Source of the DNA: Haloarchaeobius amylolyticus
Lineage (GTDB): Archaea > Halobacteriota > Halobacteria > Halobacteriales > Natrialbaceae
NCBI RefSeq assembly: GCF_026616195.1
Contig: NZ_JANHDH010000002.1
Location: 744,001 to 808,000 of the forward strand
Reading direction: 5' to 3'
Length of the DNA: 64,000 bases
The notes under the pieces are model-generated. The model was not told the DNA's origin. It made no database searches and was given only the letters and a program-made list of their open reading frames with translations. The position numbers and the translations under genes are program-made. How positions within the stretch are numbered: position 1 is the first letter of the stretch; each line of letters starts with the position of its first letter. Positions 42,064 through 50,527 of this stretch are shown here, piece by piece.

Positions 42064-43221
42064 TCAGTCGTCGCCTCGGACCGCCTCGAGCACGGCCGGG
42101 CAGGCGTCGATGGCGACCTCGGCGTCGCCCAGTGCCGACCCGCCGAGGCCGGCCTCGCGCTCGCGGTAGTCGTGGTAGGGCTCGCGGATGCCGTGGCCCG
42201 CGTCGGGGTGGTCGACCTGGACCGTATCTCGACCGGCCCGGTCGCGCCACATGGCGATGCGCTCGCAGAAGGCGGTCGCCGGCCAGACGGTGTCGTGGCC
42301 GCCGGAGACGAGGGTGACGTGCGCCACGTCGGCCCAGGGCAGGCCCGCCGCCTCCATGGCGTCGAAACTGGCGTCGTCGACGGCGCGCTGGAACCGGCTG
42401 GCGGTCGGTTCGGCGTCGGCCGCGTCGTCGGCAACCGGGAGGGGGTCGACCGACGAATCGGCCCCCACGATTCCCGAGAAGGCGTAGGCAGTCGGCGCGT
42501 ACCCGACGACGGTGTCGACGGCGTCGTGGTCGGCCGCGACCAGCGTGGCGGCCTCGGTCCCCCGCCCGACGCCGACGATGGAGACGGGCGCGTCCACGTC
42601 CTCGCGCGACGCGAGGAGGTCCACGGCACCCTCGACCGGCGAACACCGGACCTCGTCGTCGCCCGCCGAACTGGCCCGGTACCGGGGCACGACGACGGCG
42701 ACGCCGGCCGTGGCCAGCATCGCGACCTGTCGCCGGTGCGTGGTGGCGTCCTCGGGTGGCAGGAAGACGACGCCCGGATGCGGGCCGTCGCCCGGCGGCA
42801 CGAACACCTCGCCGTCGAAGGCGGCGGCGTCCCCGACCGGCTCGGTCCGAACCGTGGGTTCGACGAACGCGCGGATCGTATCCTGCCGGGAGACCTCGCC
42901 GTCGACCTTCGCGGAGACGACCACCGGCGTCTTCTTCGCCTCGTCGAACACCGCGTAGGGGAACTGGTGGGCCGCCTCGGGTCGGGCGTGCGAGAGCGGC
43001 ATCGCGCCCCCGATGTCCGGCCCCTCGACTACGTTCGCTTTCGTCGTGTCGAGGTCGCCGTCGGTCGTCGTCCGGTAGACGCTCTGGACGGTCAGCTCGC
43101 GGCCGGCGTCGTCGGTGACGGTCAGCCGGACCGACACCTCGGCCATGGCCGGGCCGCCGGAGAGCCGGACCGGCAGGGGGTCGCCGACGCGCGTCTCCTC
43201 GGGGAGCGAGAGTTCGGGCAT
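42064..43221 (-). CDS. BAAT/acyl-CoA thioesterase-type protein, nucleophile apparently missing
   Basis: A 385-residue two-domain protein. The N-terminal ~120 residues are the immunoglobulin-like acyl-CoA thioester hydrolase/BAAT domain (VRLSGGPAMAEVSVRLTVTD). The C-terminal half is an alpha/beta-hydrolase of the BAAT type (HPGVVFLPPEDATTHRRQVA, VAVVVPRYRAS, ETASHDTVWPA-like segment VSGGHDTVWPATAFCERI, HPDAGHGIREPY). The nucleophile elbow should be G-x-S/C-x-G but reads VGVGRGTEAATL, with Gly in place of Ser or Cys. The His region is kept. It may be inactive or use another residue. It is divergent from the acyl-CoA ligase. Confidence 0.78.
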   Translation of the reverse strand: MPELSLPEETRVGDPLPVRLSGGPAMAEVSVRLTVTDDAGRELTVQSVYRTTTDGDLDTTKANVVEGPDIGGAMPLSHARPEAAHQFPYAVFDEAKKTPVVVSAKVDGEVSRQDTIRAFVEPTVRTEPVGDAAAFDGEVFVPPGDGPHPGVVFLPPEDATTHRRQVAMLATAGVAVVVPRYRASSAGDDEVRCSPVEGAVDLLASREDVDAPVSIVGVGRGTEAATLVAADHDAVDTVVGYAPTAYAFSGIVGADSSVDPLPVADDAADAEPTASRFQRAVDDASFDAMEAAGLPWADVAHVTLVSGGHDTVWPATAFCERIAMWRDRAGRDTVQVDHPDAGHGIREPYHDYREREAGLGGSALGDAEVAIDACPAVLEAVRGDD

Positions 43222-43327
43222 GGTTCCGGGGTGGTCTGCCAGCGGGGTAAGGCTCACGACCCACCGCGAAAAGTCACGAAAGAAGAGGGCAATTTCTTTG
43301 TCACCCCCGCGAGTGTTTTCGGACGAG

Positions 43328-45334
43328 ATGGAATCCCTGGAAGACGTATCCGAGGTGGCGTTCGAACCGTCCCGCGAGTTCGTCGAGTCGACGAACGTCT
43401 GGGCGTTCATGCAGGAACACGACATCGACGACTACGACGAACTCATCGAGCGGACCACACAGGAGGTCGAGGGGGTCGACGAGAGCGGGGTCGACTGGTT
43501 CTGGGACGAACTGGTCGACTACCTCGACATCGAGTTCTACGAGGAGTACGACGCGGTCCGAGACGACAGCGACGGCCCGCAGTTCACGGACTGGTACCCC
43601 GGCGGGAAGATCAACATCGCGCACAACACGCTCGACCGCTGGGCCGCGGTCGACGAGGAGACGCGCAACTCGGTCGCCTGCATCTGGGAGGGCGAGCCGG
43701 GCGACGTGCGCGAGGTGACGTACCACGAACTCCACCGACAGGCGAACAAGGTGGCGAACTACCTCGAATCGGCCGGCATCGAGACGGGTGACACCGTCGG
43801 CCTGTACATGCCGATGGTTCCCGAGGTCATCTCGATCCTCTACGGCTGTTTCAAGGTCGGCGCCATCGCGGTGCCCATCTTCTCGGGTTTCGGGGTCGAC
43901 GCGACCGCGACCCGTATCGCGGACTCGGAGTGCTCGGTCCTGTTCACCGGTGACGGCTTCTACCGCCGCGGCAGCGAGATAACCCTGAAGGGTGCGGCCG
44001 ACGAGGCCATCGAGGAGGCCGGCCACGTCGAACACACCGTCACCTTCCAGCGCCTCGGCCACGAGCCCGGCGAGGAGCTGCCCTGGGACGACGACCGGGA
44101 CGAGACGTGGGACGAGGCGGTCGAGACGCAGGACGACGACTACGACACGAAAGAGCTCGACGCCAGCCAGGAGTCGATGCTGCTGTACTCCTCCGGCACC
44201 ACCGGCAAGCCGAAGGGCATCGTCCACACCCACGCTGGCGTCCAGATGCAGTGCGCGAAGGAACTCTACTTCGGTTTCGACCTGAAGCCCGCCGACCGGT
44301 TCTTCTGGGTCAGCGACATCGGCTGGATGATGGGCCCGTGGACGCTCATCGGGAACCACTCCTTCGGCAACACGATGTTCATGTACGAGGGCGCGCCCGA
44401 CCACCCCGAGCCCGACCGGTTCTGGGAGATGGTCGACCGCCACAAGCTCACCCAGTTCGGTATCTCGCCGACGGCCATCCGCGCCCTGCGCAAGCACGGC
44501 GACGAGTGGGTCGCAAAGCACGACCTCTCCAGCCTGCGGCTGCTCGGCAGCACCGGCGAACCGTGGGACCCCGAGTCCTGGCAGTGGTTCCTCGACAACG
44601 TCGGGGGTGGCGAGGCACCCATCATCAACATCTCCGGCGGGACCGAGATCTGCGGGTGCTTCCTCATGCCGATGCCCATCACCGACCTGAAGCCCTGTAC
44701 CCTCGGCGGGCCGGGCCTCGGCATGGACATCGACATCGTGGACTCCTCCGGCGAGTCCATCGCGGACACCCACGAGCGCGGCTTCCTCGTCGCCCGTGAC
44801 TCCTGTCCGAGCATGACGAAGTCGCTCTGGTCGGGCGACGAGCGCTACCTCGAGGAGTACTGGTCCTCCTTCGAGGACCCGCCGATGTGGGACCACGGCG
44901 ACTGGGCCCAGAAGGACGCGGACGGCTTCTGGTTCCTCCACGGCCGCGCCGACGACGCGCTCAACGTGGCGGGTCGGAAGGTCGGTCCCGCCGAGGTCGA
45001 GGGCGCGCTCATCGAGCACGAGGCCGTGAACCAGGCCGCCGCGGTCGGCGCCCCCGACGACACCACCGGGACGGCCGTCATCGCCTACGTCATCCTCGAG
45101 GACGGCGTCGCAGAGACCGACGACCTCAGGGACGAGCTCACCGCGCAGGTCGGCGAGGAGCTGGGCAAACCCTTCCGCCCGCGGGAGGTCCTGTTCGTCG
45201 ACGAGTTCCCGAAGACCCAGTCCGGGAAGATCATCCGGCGGGCCATCGAGGCGACCTACCGCGGCGAGGACCTCGGTGACATGTCCAGCATCGAGAACCC
45301 TGAAGCGCTCGAGAACCTCGAAGAGGCGCGCTGA
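43328..45334 (+). CDS. Acetyl-CoA synthetase-type acyl-CoA ligase (AMP-forming)
   Basis: A 668-residue ligase that activates a short carboxylic acid as acyl-AMP and then acyl-CoA. The ATP loop is MLLYSSGTTGKPKGIVHTH, then FWVSDIGWMMGPWTLIGNH, ISGGTEICGCFLMPMP, DHGDWAQKDADGFWFLHGRA and the C-terminal hinge DDALNVAGRKVGPAEVE. The catalytic Lys is in KTQSGKIIRR. The N-terminal region (PQFTDWYPGGKINIAHNTLD) matches acetyl/propionyl-CoA synthetases. Acetate or propionate is the best guess; propionate would fit the methylmalonyl-CoA genes nearby. ATG 43328 follows a TATA-like AATTTCTTTG at 43290-43299. Confidence 0.9.
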   Translation: MESLEDVSEVAFEPSREFVESTNVWAFMQEHDIDDYDELIERTTQEVEGVDESGVDWFWDELVDYLDIEFYEEYDAVRDDSDGPQFTDWYPGGKINIAHNTLDRWAAVDEETRNSVACIWEGEPGDVREVTYHELHRQANKVANYLESAGIETGDTVGLYMPMVPEVISILYGCFKVGAIAVPIFSGFGVDATATRIADSECSVLFTGDGFYRRGSEITLKGAADEAIEEAGHVEHTVTFQRLGHEPGEELPWDDDRDETWDEAVETQDDDYDTKELDASQESMLLYSSGTTGKPKGIVHTHAGVQMQCAKELYFGFDLKPADRFFWVSDIGWMMGPWTLIGNHSFGNTMFMYEGAPDHPEPDRFWEMVDRHKLTQFGISPTAIRALRKHGDEWVAKHDLSSLRLLGSTGEPWDPESWQWFLDNVGGGEAPIINISGGTEICGCFLMPMPITDLKPCTLGGPGLGMDIDIVDSSGESIADTHERGFLVARDSCPSMTKSLWSGDERYLEEYWSSFEDPPMWDHGDWAQKDADGFWFLHGRADDALNVAGRKVGPAEVEGALIEHEAVNQAAAVGAPDDTTGTAVIAYVILEDGVAETDDLRDELTAQVGEELGKPFRPREVLFVDEFPKTQSGKIIRRAIEATYRGEDLGDMSSIENPEALENLEEAR

Positions 45335-45377
45335 GGGTTCAGAAAGCAGTTATCCTCCTCGGCTCCCTAGGGGCGCT

Positions 45378-46442
45378 GTGACTCGATGGGTGGGCGGACG
45401 GCGACGAGCACGTTCCTGCGTCTCCCTGGCGAGCGTCGGCGCGGTCGCGATGGCCGCCTCCGTCGGCTACTACGTCGTCGACCACGACGACCCGCTGCTC
45501 GACGCGCTCGAGGTCACGGTCCCGTTCCTCATCGGCGCGGCCATCTTCACGGTCGGCGTCAGGGTGGTCCGGCGCGGGTACCGCCCGGCCCGGGTCCGTC
45601 GGCTGACCGGGTGGACCGTCGCCGGCGGTGTCGCCGGTGGCCTGTCCCTGCTCGTCTTCTCGTCCATCCACACGCTGGATTTCGGCGGCCAGCTCGTCAG
45701 CGCGCACCTCCTGCTCGACGGCCTGACCGCCGGCATCCTCGGGGCAGGCGGTGGGCTCGTTCTCGGCCTCTACGCCGACCGGCTCACGGAGCGAACCCGC
45801 GAACTCGAGGCGGCGAACGAGCGCCTCGACGAGTTCGCGAGCATGGTCAGCCACGACCTCCGGAACCCGCTCACCGTCGCGACCCTGTCGCTCAAACTGG
45901 CCCGGGAGACGGGCGAGGAGAAACGGTTCGACGCGGTCGACCGTGCCCACGAGCGGATGGGCGTCCTCGTGGACGAACTGCTCGTGCTGGCCCGGCAGGG
46001 GACCGACATCACCGACCCGGTCCCGACCGACGTCGAGGTGGTGGCCCGGGAGGCCTGGGACACGGTCGCGACCGAGGGGGCGACCCTCGTGGTCGGGCTG
46101 GAGCGGACCGTGCTGGCCGACGCCGAGCGACTGCGGACGCTGTTCGAGAACCTCTACCGGAACAGCATCGAACACGGCCGCCGGGACGCGACGGTGACCA
46201 TCGGCGAGACGGCGACAGGGTTCTTCGTGGAGGACGACGGCCCCGGCATCGACGTGGCCCGCCGCGGCGAGATCTTCGCGGGCGGCTACACCACCACGGA
46301 GCACGGGACCGGCCTCGGTCTCAGCATCGTCAGGCGCATCGCCCGGGCGCACGGCTGGCGCGTCAGGGTGACCGACGGGTCGACCGGCGGCGCCCGCTTC
46401 GAGTTCGAGGTGCGTCCCGGCGACGGCCTACAGGTCGAGTGA
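45378..46442 (+). CDS. Membrane-bound sensor histidine kinase
   Basis: A 354-residue kinase with four predicted membrane helices in residues 12-135 (SCVSLASVGAVAMAASVGYY, VTVPFLIGAAIFTVGVRVV, GWTVAGGVAGGLSLLVFSSI, LTAGILGAGGGLVLGLYADR), then a short coiled linker and HisKA with His159 in FASMVSHDLRNPLTVA. The HATPase domain has ENLYRNSIEHG, EDDGPGIDVARRGEIF and HGTGLGLSIVRRI. The start is GTG 45378 (MTRWVGGRRR), 44 nt after the ligase stop. The last 15 nt overlap the 3' end of the convergent AMP-ligase-like gene. Confidence 0.85.
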   Translation: MTRWVGGRRRARSCVSLASVGAVAMAASVGYYVVDHDDPLLDALEVTVPFLIGAAIFTVGVRVVRRGYRPARVRRLTGWTVAGGVAGGLSLLVFSSIHTLDFGGQLVSAHLLLDGLTAGILGAGGGLVLGLYADRLTERTRELEAANERLDEFASMVSHDLRNPLTVATLSLKLARETGEEKRFDAVDRAHERMGVLVDELLVLARQGTDITDPVPTDVEVVAREAWDTVATEGATLVVGLERTVLADAERLRTLFENLYRNSIEHGRRDATVTIGETATGFFVEDDGPGIDVARRGEIFAGGYTTTEHGTGLGLSIVRRIARAHGWRVRVTDGSTGGARFEFEVRPGDGLQVE

Positions 46443-47144
46443 CGCGAGGGCGAAGACGCGTGCTTCGGGTGCGTCCTCGCCGGTCGCGACCGCCACGTCG
46501 CCTTCCTCCGCCGGCCCGGGGAACAGGATCTCGCACCCGGTCAGCAACGCCCCGAGCACCCCCGCGGCGATCGTCCGCGGGTCAGCGACGGGTGCCCTGA
46601 CGGCCACGCGCTCGTCGCCGGTCAGGTCGAGCGCGTCGCGGGCCTGTCGCGCCCCGGCGAGCAGGTCGGCGTGGGTGTAGACCCGCTCTTCTGTCCAGAG
46701 GATGCCGTCGTCGGGCCGGCACGGCTCCGGCGGCATGGTCGGGTTCTCGCTCCAGACGCCGCCCTCCCAGTACCAGTACGCCGGGTCCTCGGGGTCGTCG
46801 CCGTAGCCGATTCGCTGGGTCCCCGGCGGGACCTCGTACTCGTCGAGGCGGGCGGTCGGGGCGACGAGCAGTTTCGCGTCGACCGTCGGCGGCGGGTCGA
46901 ACCGGGTCTGCGCGCCGAGCAAGGACGCCCCGAGGAAGGCGAGGACGGGCTGGGCCCGGGGCTCGGTGGCGACGGCGACGGTCGACCCGGTCCGGACCCC
47001 GTGGTGGTGCATGAAGTTCCCGGCCTTCCAGGCCGTCGTCAGGAACCGACGGTAGTCGTAGCGCTGGACGCCGTCCCCGGCCGCGGTCAGGGCGGGCGCG
47101 TCGCTCCGGCGGTCTCGGGCGAGTACGTCGGCGAGCGTCTCCAT
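46428..47144 (-). CDS. Half-length AMP-binding ligase relative
   Basis: A 238-residue protein that begins like an acyl-CoA synthetase N-terminus (ETLADVLARDRRSDAPALTA, RFLTTAWKAGNFMHHHGVRT, TVAVATEPRAQPVLAFLGAS). It lacks the canonical SSGTTGxPKG loop: at the expected point it has GILWTEERVYTHADLLAGAR. The C-terminal hinge and catalytic Lys domains are absent. The remaining part (DERVAVRAPVADPRTIAAGV LGALLTGCEILFPG) looks intact, so it is a shortened but maintained gene rather than random debris. Its 3' end overlaps the convergent kinase by 15 nt. Confidence 0.7.
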   Translation of the reverse strand: METLADVLARDRRSDAPALTAAGDGVQRYDYRRFLTTAWKAGNFMHHHGVRTGSTVAVATEPRAQPVLAFLGASLLGAQTRFDPPPTVDAKLLVAPTARLDEYEVPPGTQRIGYGDDPEDPAYWYWEGGVWSENPTMPPEPCRPDDGILWTEERVYTHADLLAGARQARDALDLTGDERVAVRAPVADPRTIAAGVLGALLTGCEILFPGPAEEGDVAVATGEDAPEARVFALASLDL

Positions 47145-47207
47145 GCGCGGCGCTTCGGGTCAGTCCGGCAAAAACACCGCGCTCTCCGCCGTCGGACACC
47201 GCCAGCC

Positions 47208-47633
47208 CTACTCGATGTCGACGTGGATGCCCGCGTCGTCGTGCCGCGTATCGTCGCTGCCAGACCCGGCCCGCCTGTCGCTGGAGAACCGGGCGAAGAG
47301 TCCGCCCGCGAGCAGCGCGCCCACGATGGCGCCGGCCACGACGCCGCGTGCCAGACTGCGGCGCTCGTCCAGCCGCACGAACCGGGTCTCGCCGTCCGAT
47401 ATCTCCAGGGCGCCGACCGGCGTCGTCACGACGCCACCGCCGTACCCGCCGCCGCTGCCGCTTCCCTCGGACCCGTCGCCCTCGCCGAACCCGCCGCCGA
47501 AGCCGTAGGCCACCCGCGCGACCGGGACGACGGTCCGGTCGCCGTGTTCGACGGGGTCGCCGTAGACGGTCCTGACGTGGGCGCTGTCCCGGAGCGATTC
47601 GACGGTCGACTGCAGCGTCTCAGAGAAGTTCAT
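47208..47633 (-). CDS. GerW/YtfJ-like protein
   Basis: A 141-residue protein resembling the GerW (spore protein YtfJ) family: NFSETLQSTVESLRDSAHVR, VYGDPVEHGDRTVVPVARVA, a glycine-rich loop (GFGGGFGEGDGSEGSGSGGG) and VTTPVGALEIS. A C-terminal hydrophobic helix (SLARGVVAGAIVGALLAGGL) may insert in the membrane. Relatives occur in non-sporulating bacteria and archaea, so a spore role is not implied. It is divergent from the membrane/PH pair across a 116-bp gap. Confidence 0.8.
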   Translation of the reverse strand: MNFSETLQSTVESLRDSAHVRTVYGDPVEHGDRTVVPVARVAYGFGGGFGEGDGSEGSGSGGGYGGGVVTTPVGALEISDGETRFVRLDERRSLARGVVAGAIVGALLAGGLFARFSSDRRAGSGSDDTRHDDAGIHVDIE

Positions 47634-47749
47634 GTGGTTGATACGTCGAGCAGCGAGATAACGATTCGTGCGCGACGGACCCGTTCGCGCTTCATATCGG
47701 GGCCAGTACAGTTTAGTAGCCGTTCTGCAACGTGACCTGTATAGGGCCC

Positions 47750-48547
47750 ATGTCACGACGGATCACGACCGGAATCGTTCGCGAACTGTACCAGGCGGTG
47801 TTCCGGCCGTCGGACTTCGTGCAGGCACGGACGAGTTCGTACACCCAGTCCCGCATCGGGACGCTGGTCGAGGCGAACCGGCTGGTCGTGGTGTACATCG
47901 TGAACCTGCTGATGTACGCGGTGCCGCTGACGCTGGCCGGGGTCGGCATCCAGAAGAGCCAGCCGGCACCGGAGTGGTTCGCGAACTCGATGTTCGCGCT
48001 GCTCGCGGAACCGACCCCGCTGTGGCAGTTCTGGACCGCACTCATCGAGAACTGCTCGTTCATCACGGTCGCACTCATCATCACGCTCGTCAACTACCAC
48101 GCGGCGGTCGCGCTGCTGTGGAGTTCGCGGGGCATCCTGCAGACGATGCACACCGTCGTCTACACCACCAGCGCGTACCTGGCTGCTATCTTCACGCTCG
48201 TCATGCACCTCTCGACGAGCCCCTCCATCCAGGTCGCCGACGACCTCGTCATCAACGTCCAGAAGGCGTTCTTCTACTTCTTCATCGACCTGCTCGGCTC
48301 GAACCTCGAGTTGCCACAGGGCAGGCCGGAGCAGATCGTCCTCACGAACGTCACGCAGGAGGGCCAGCTCGTCATCGCCGGGCTGGTCATCTCGCTGCTG
48401 TACTACCTCTACTCGCTGTACCTCGGCGCGCGCCTGAACCACGGCACGTCGCGAGTGACGGCCCTCCTCGTCATCGGGGCCGTCGGTGCCGCTCCGGCGC
48501 TGTACGTCGTCGGAATCATCCTCGCGAACACCTACGGAGCGATCTAA
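47750..48547 (+). CDS. YIP1-like multi-helix membrane protein
   Basis: A 265-residue protein with about six membrane helices (LVVVYIVNLLMYAVPLTLAG, CSFITVALIITLVNYHAAVA, TVVYTTSAYLAAIFTLVMHL, AFFYFFIDLLGSNL, GLVISLLYYLYSLYLGARL, ALLVIGAVGAAPALYVVGI). The layout resembles YIP1-type membrane proteins but the similarity is weak. The start ATG 47750 (MSRRITTGIVRELYQAVFRP) follows a TATA-like AGTTTAGTAG near 47709. It ends 1 nt before the PH-domain gene, so they form an operon. Confidence 0.75.
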   Translation: MSRRITTGIVRELYQAVFRPSDFVQARTSSYTQSRIGTLVEANRLVVVYIVNLLMYAVPLTLAGVGIQKSQPAPEWFANSMFALLAEPTPLWQFWTALIENCSFITVALIITLVNYHAAVALLWSSRGILQTMHTVVYTTSAYLAAIFTLVMHLSTSPSIQVADDLVINVQKAFFYFFIDLLGSNLELPQGRPEQIVLTNVTQEGQLVIAGLVISLLYYLYSLYLGARLNHGTSRVTALLVIGAVGAAPALYVVGIILANTYGAI

Positions 48548-48548
48548 C

Positions 48549-49193
48549 ATGGCAGGAGATACCCACACCAACGTCGCAACGAACCGCGAACAGGGACTCG
48601 GCTCGCGAACCGTCATGCGGGTCACGCCGACAACCAAGCTCGTCCTGATATACATCGGGGTGCTGGCGGTCGTCGGGACCGCACTCGGGCTGTACTTCCT
48701 CACGAACAAGCAGGCACTCGGCGAGCAGGGCTACGGCGGCATCGCGGGATGGGTCATCATCCTGCTGACCGTCATCGGCCTCGTCCGGCTGACCATCCAG
48801 TTCCTCGTCCTCCGGCGGACCGAGTACGTCCTCACCGAGGACTCCATCCGGCGCGAGTACGACCTGCTCTACAGCGAGAAGTCCCGCGAACTCCCGCTCT
48901 CGAAGGTCCGCGGCGTCGAACTCCGCCGCGGTCGCCTGCAGGCCATGCTCGGCTTCGGCGACGTGTCCTTCCTCGCGGCCGGGACCAACCGCAGCATCGG
49001 CTACATCGACTTCGACAACACCGACAGCCCGCACGAGGTCCGCGAGAAGGTGTTCGAGCTGATGGAGAAGTTCGACGGCAACCCGACCCACCGGCGCAGC
49101 GCCCCGCCCCAGCAGGCCGCAGAGGCCGAGACGCCGGCCAGCGACCCGGTCCAGGGACAGGCCGAGGCGCCGGAAGCGTCGGGCGACGACTGA
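48549..49193 (+). CDS. Membrane-anchored PH-like domain protein
   Basis: A 214-residue protein with two membrane helices (LVLIYIGVLAVVGTALGLYF and GWVIILLTVIGLVRLTIQFL), then a bacterial PH-like domain: YVLTEDSIRREYDLLYSEKS, ELPLSKVRGVELRRGRLQAM, FGDVSFLAAGTNRSIGYIDF. The C-terminal 40 residues are low-complexity Ala/Glu/Pro. PH-like domains of this type are common in prokaryotic membrane proteins and their ligands are unknown. Encoded directly after the multi-helix membrane gene, suggesting a membrane complex. Confidence 0.8.
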   Translation: MAGDTHTNVATNREQGLGSRTVMRVTPTTKLVLIYIGVLAVVGTALGLYFLTNKQALGEQGYGGIAGWVIILLTVIGLVRLTIQFLVLRRTEYVLTEDSIRREYDLLYSEKSRELPLSKVRGVELRRGRLQAMLGFGDVSFLAAGTNRSIGYIDFDNTDSPHEVREKVFELMEKFDGNPTHRRSAPPQQAAEAETPASDPVQGQAEAPEASGDD

Positions 49194-49220
49194 CGCCGGT
49201 CCCGCGGACCGACGCGACGC

Positions 49221-50402
49221 TCAGAACGAGTTCTTGATCTTCTTCCAGAAGCCCTTGTTGACCTCGACCTCCTCGCCGCCAGCCTCGGCGAAGGCCTCGA
49301 GCGCCTCGCGCTGTTCCTCGTTGAGGTCGTCGGGCGTGACGACCTGCACCTGCACGTAGAGGTCGCCGTGACCGCTCCGGCGCAGGCGCGGCATCCCCTC
49401 GCCGCGGAGCCGGATGGTCTCGCCGCTCTGGGTGCCCGCATCCACGTCGATGTCGGCCGTCCCGCCGAAGGTCTCCAGCTCGATGCTGTCGCCGAAGACG
49501 GCCTGCGGGAACGAGATGGGCAGCCGGTAGTAGAGGTCGTCGCCGTCGCGCTCGAAGTCGCCGCTCTGGTCGACCGACACCTCGATGAGCAGGTCGCCCT
49601 TCGGCGCGCCGGGGTCGCCGGGCGCGCCCTCGCCACCGAGGCGGACCGACTGGCCGTCGCGGATACCCGGCGGAATCTCGACGGTCAGCGTCGTCTCCTC
49701 CTCGACGATGCCGCGCCCACGACAGTCCGAACACGTCTCGTCGTAGATCTCGCCCTCGCCCTCGCACTGGCGACAGGTCTGGGTCTGCTGGACGCGCCCG
49801 AGCGGCGTCTGCTGGACCTTCGTGACCCGGCCCTGACCGTTACAGTTCGAACACGTCTCGGAGTCGGCGTCGGGCGGGTGCCCGTGGCCCTCGCAGGTGT
49901 CACAGTGCTCGGGCCGCGTGATGGTCACCTGCTTCTCGATGCCGTCGTACACGTCCTCCAGGTCCAGGGTGACCCGGGTCCGGAGGTCGCGGCCGGGCCG
50001 GGGCCCGCGGTCGCGCTGGCCCTGGCCGCGCTGGCCGCCACCGCCGAAGAACTGCTCGAAGATGTCGTTGATGTCGCCCATGCCGCCGGCCCCACCGCCG
50101 AAGGGACCGCCGCCACCGCCGAAGCCGCCGGCACCGCCGCCCATGCCGCCGCGGCCGTCGAAGCCGCCGCGCTTCTCGGCCTCCTTGAAGCGGTCGTGGC
50201 CCATCTGGTCGTAGGCCTGGCGCTTCTCCTCGTCGGTGAGGACCTCCTTGGCCTTCTTCACCTTCTTGAACTTCTCTTCGGCGTCCTCCGCGTCGGAGAC
50301 GTCCGGGTGATACTCGGCGGCCTTCTTGCGGTAGGCCTGCTTGATCTCGTCCTCGGACGCGTCCCTGCTCACGCCGAGGGCCTCGTAGAAGTCCTCGCTC
50401 AT
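49221..50402 (-). CDS. dnaJ: Chaperone DnaJ
   Basis: A 393-residue type I J-protein. The J domain (about 4-68) has the HPD motif in [16 protein letters not shown] glycine/phenylalanine-rich stretch follows (residues about 72-118; [19 protein letters not shown]). Four zinc-binding repeats are seen: [24 protein letters not shown] and CSDCRGRG. The substrate-binding C-terminal beta domains follow ([20 protein letters not shown]). It stimulates the DnaK ATPase. Last gene of the grpE-dnaK-dnaJ cluster, 125 nt after dnaK. Confidence 0.96.
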   Translation of the reverse strand: MSEDFYEALGVSRDASEDEIKQAYRKKAAEYHPDVSDAEDAEEKFKKVKKAKEVLTDEEKRQAYDQMGHDRFKEAEKRGGFDGRGGMGGGAGGFGGGGGPFGGGAGGMGDINDIFEQFFGGGGQRGQGQRDRGPRPGRDLRTRVTLDLEDVYDGIEKQVTITRPEHCDTCEGHGHPPDADSETCSNCNGQGRVTKVQQTPLGRVQQTQTCRQCEGEGEIYDETCSDCRGRGIVEEETTLTVEIPPGIRDGQSVRLGGEGAPGDPGAPKGDLLIEVSVDQSGDFERDGDDLYYRLPISFPQAVFGDSIELETFGGTADIDVDAGTQSGETIRLRGEGMPRLRRSGHGDLYVQVQVVTPDDLNEEQREALEAFAEAGGEEVEVNKGFWKKIKNSF

Positions 50403-50527
50403 TGGTTACGCGTCGATAGCAGATTGAACCACTTGAAAAGAACGGGTTCGGTCCGCGAACCGGCGAACCGCTGGCGAGCGCCGGTGTCGGTGGCTGCCTC
50501 TACTCGTCTTCGCCTGCGCTGGCGGGG

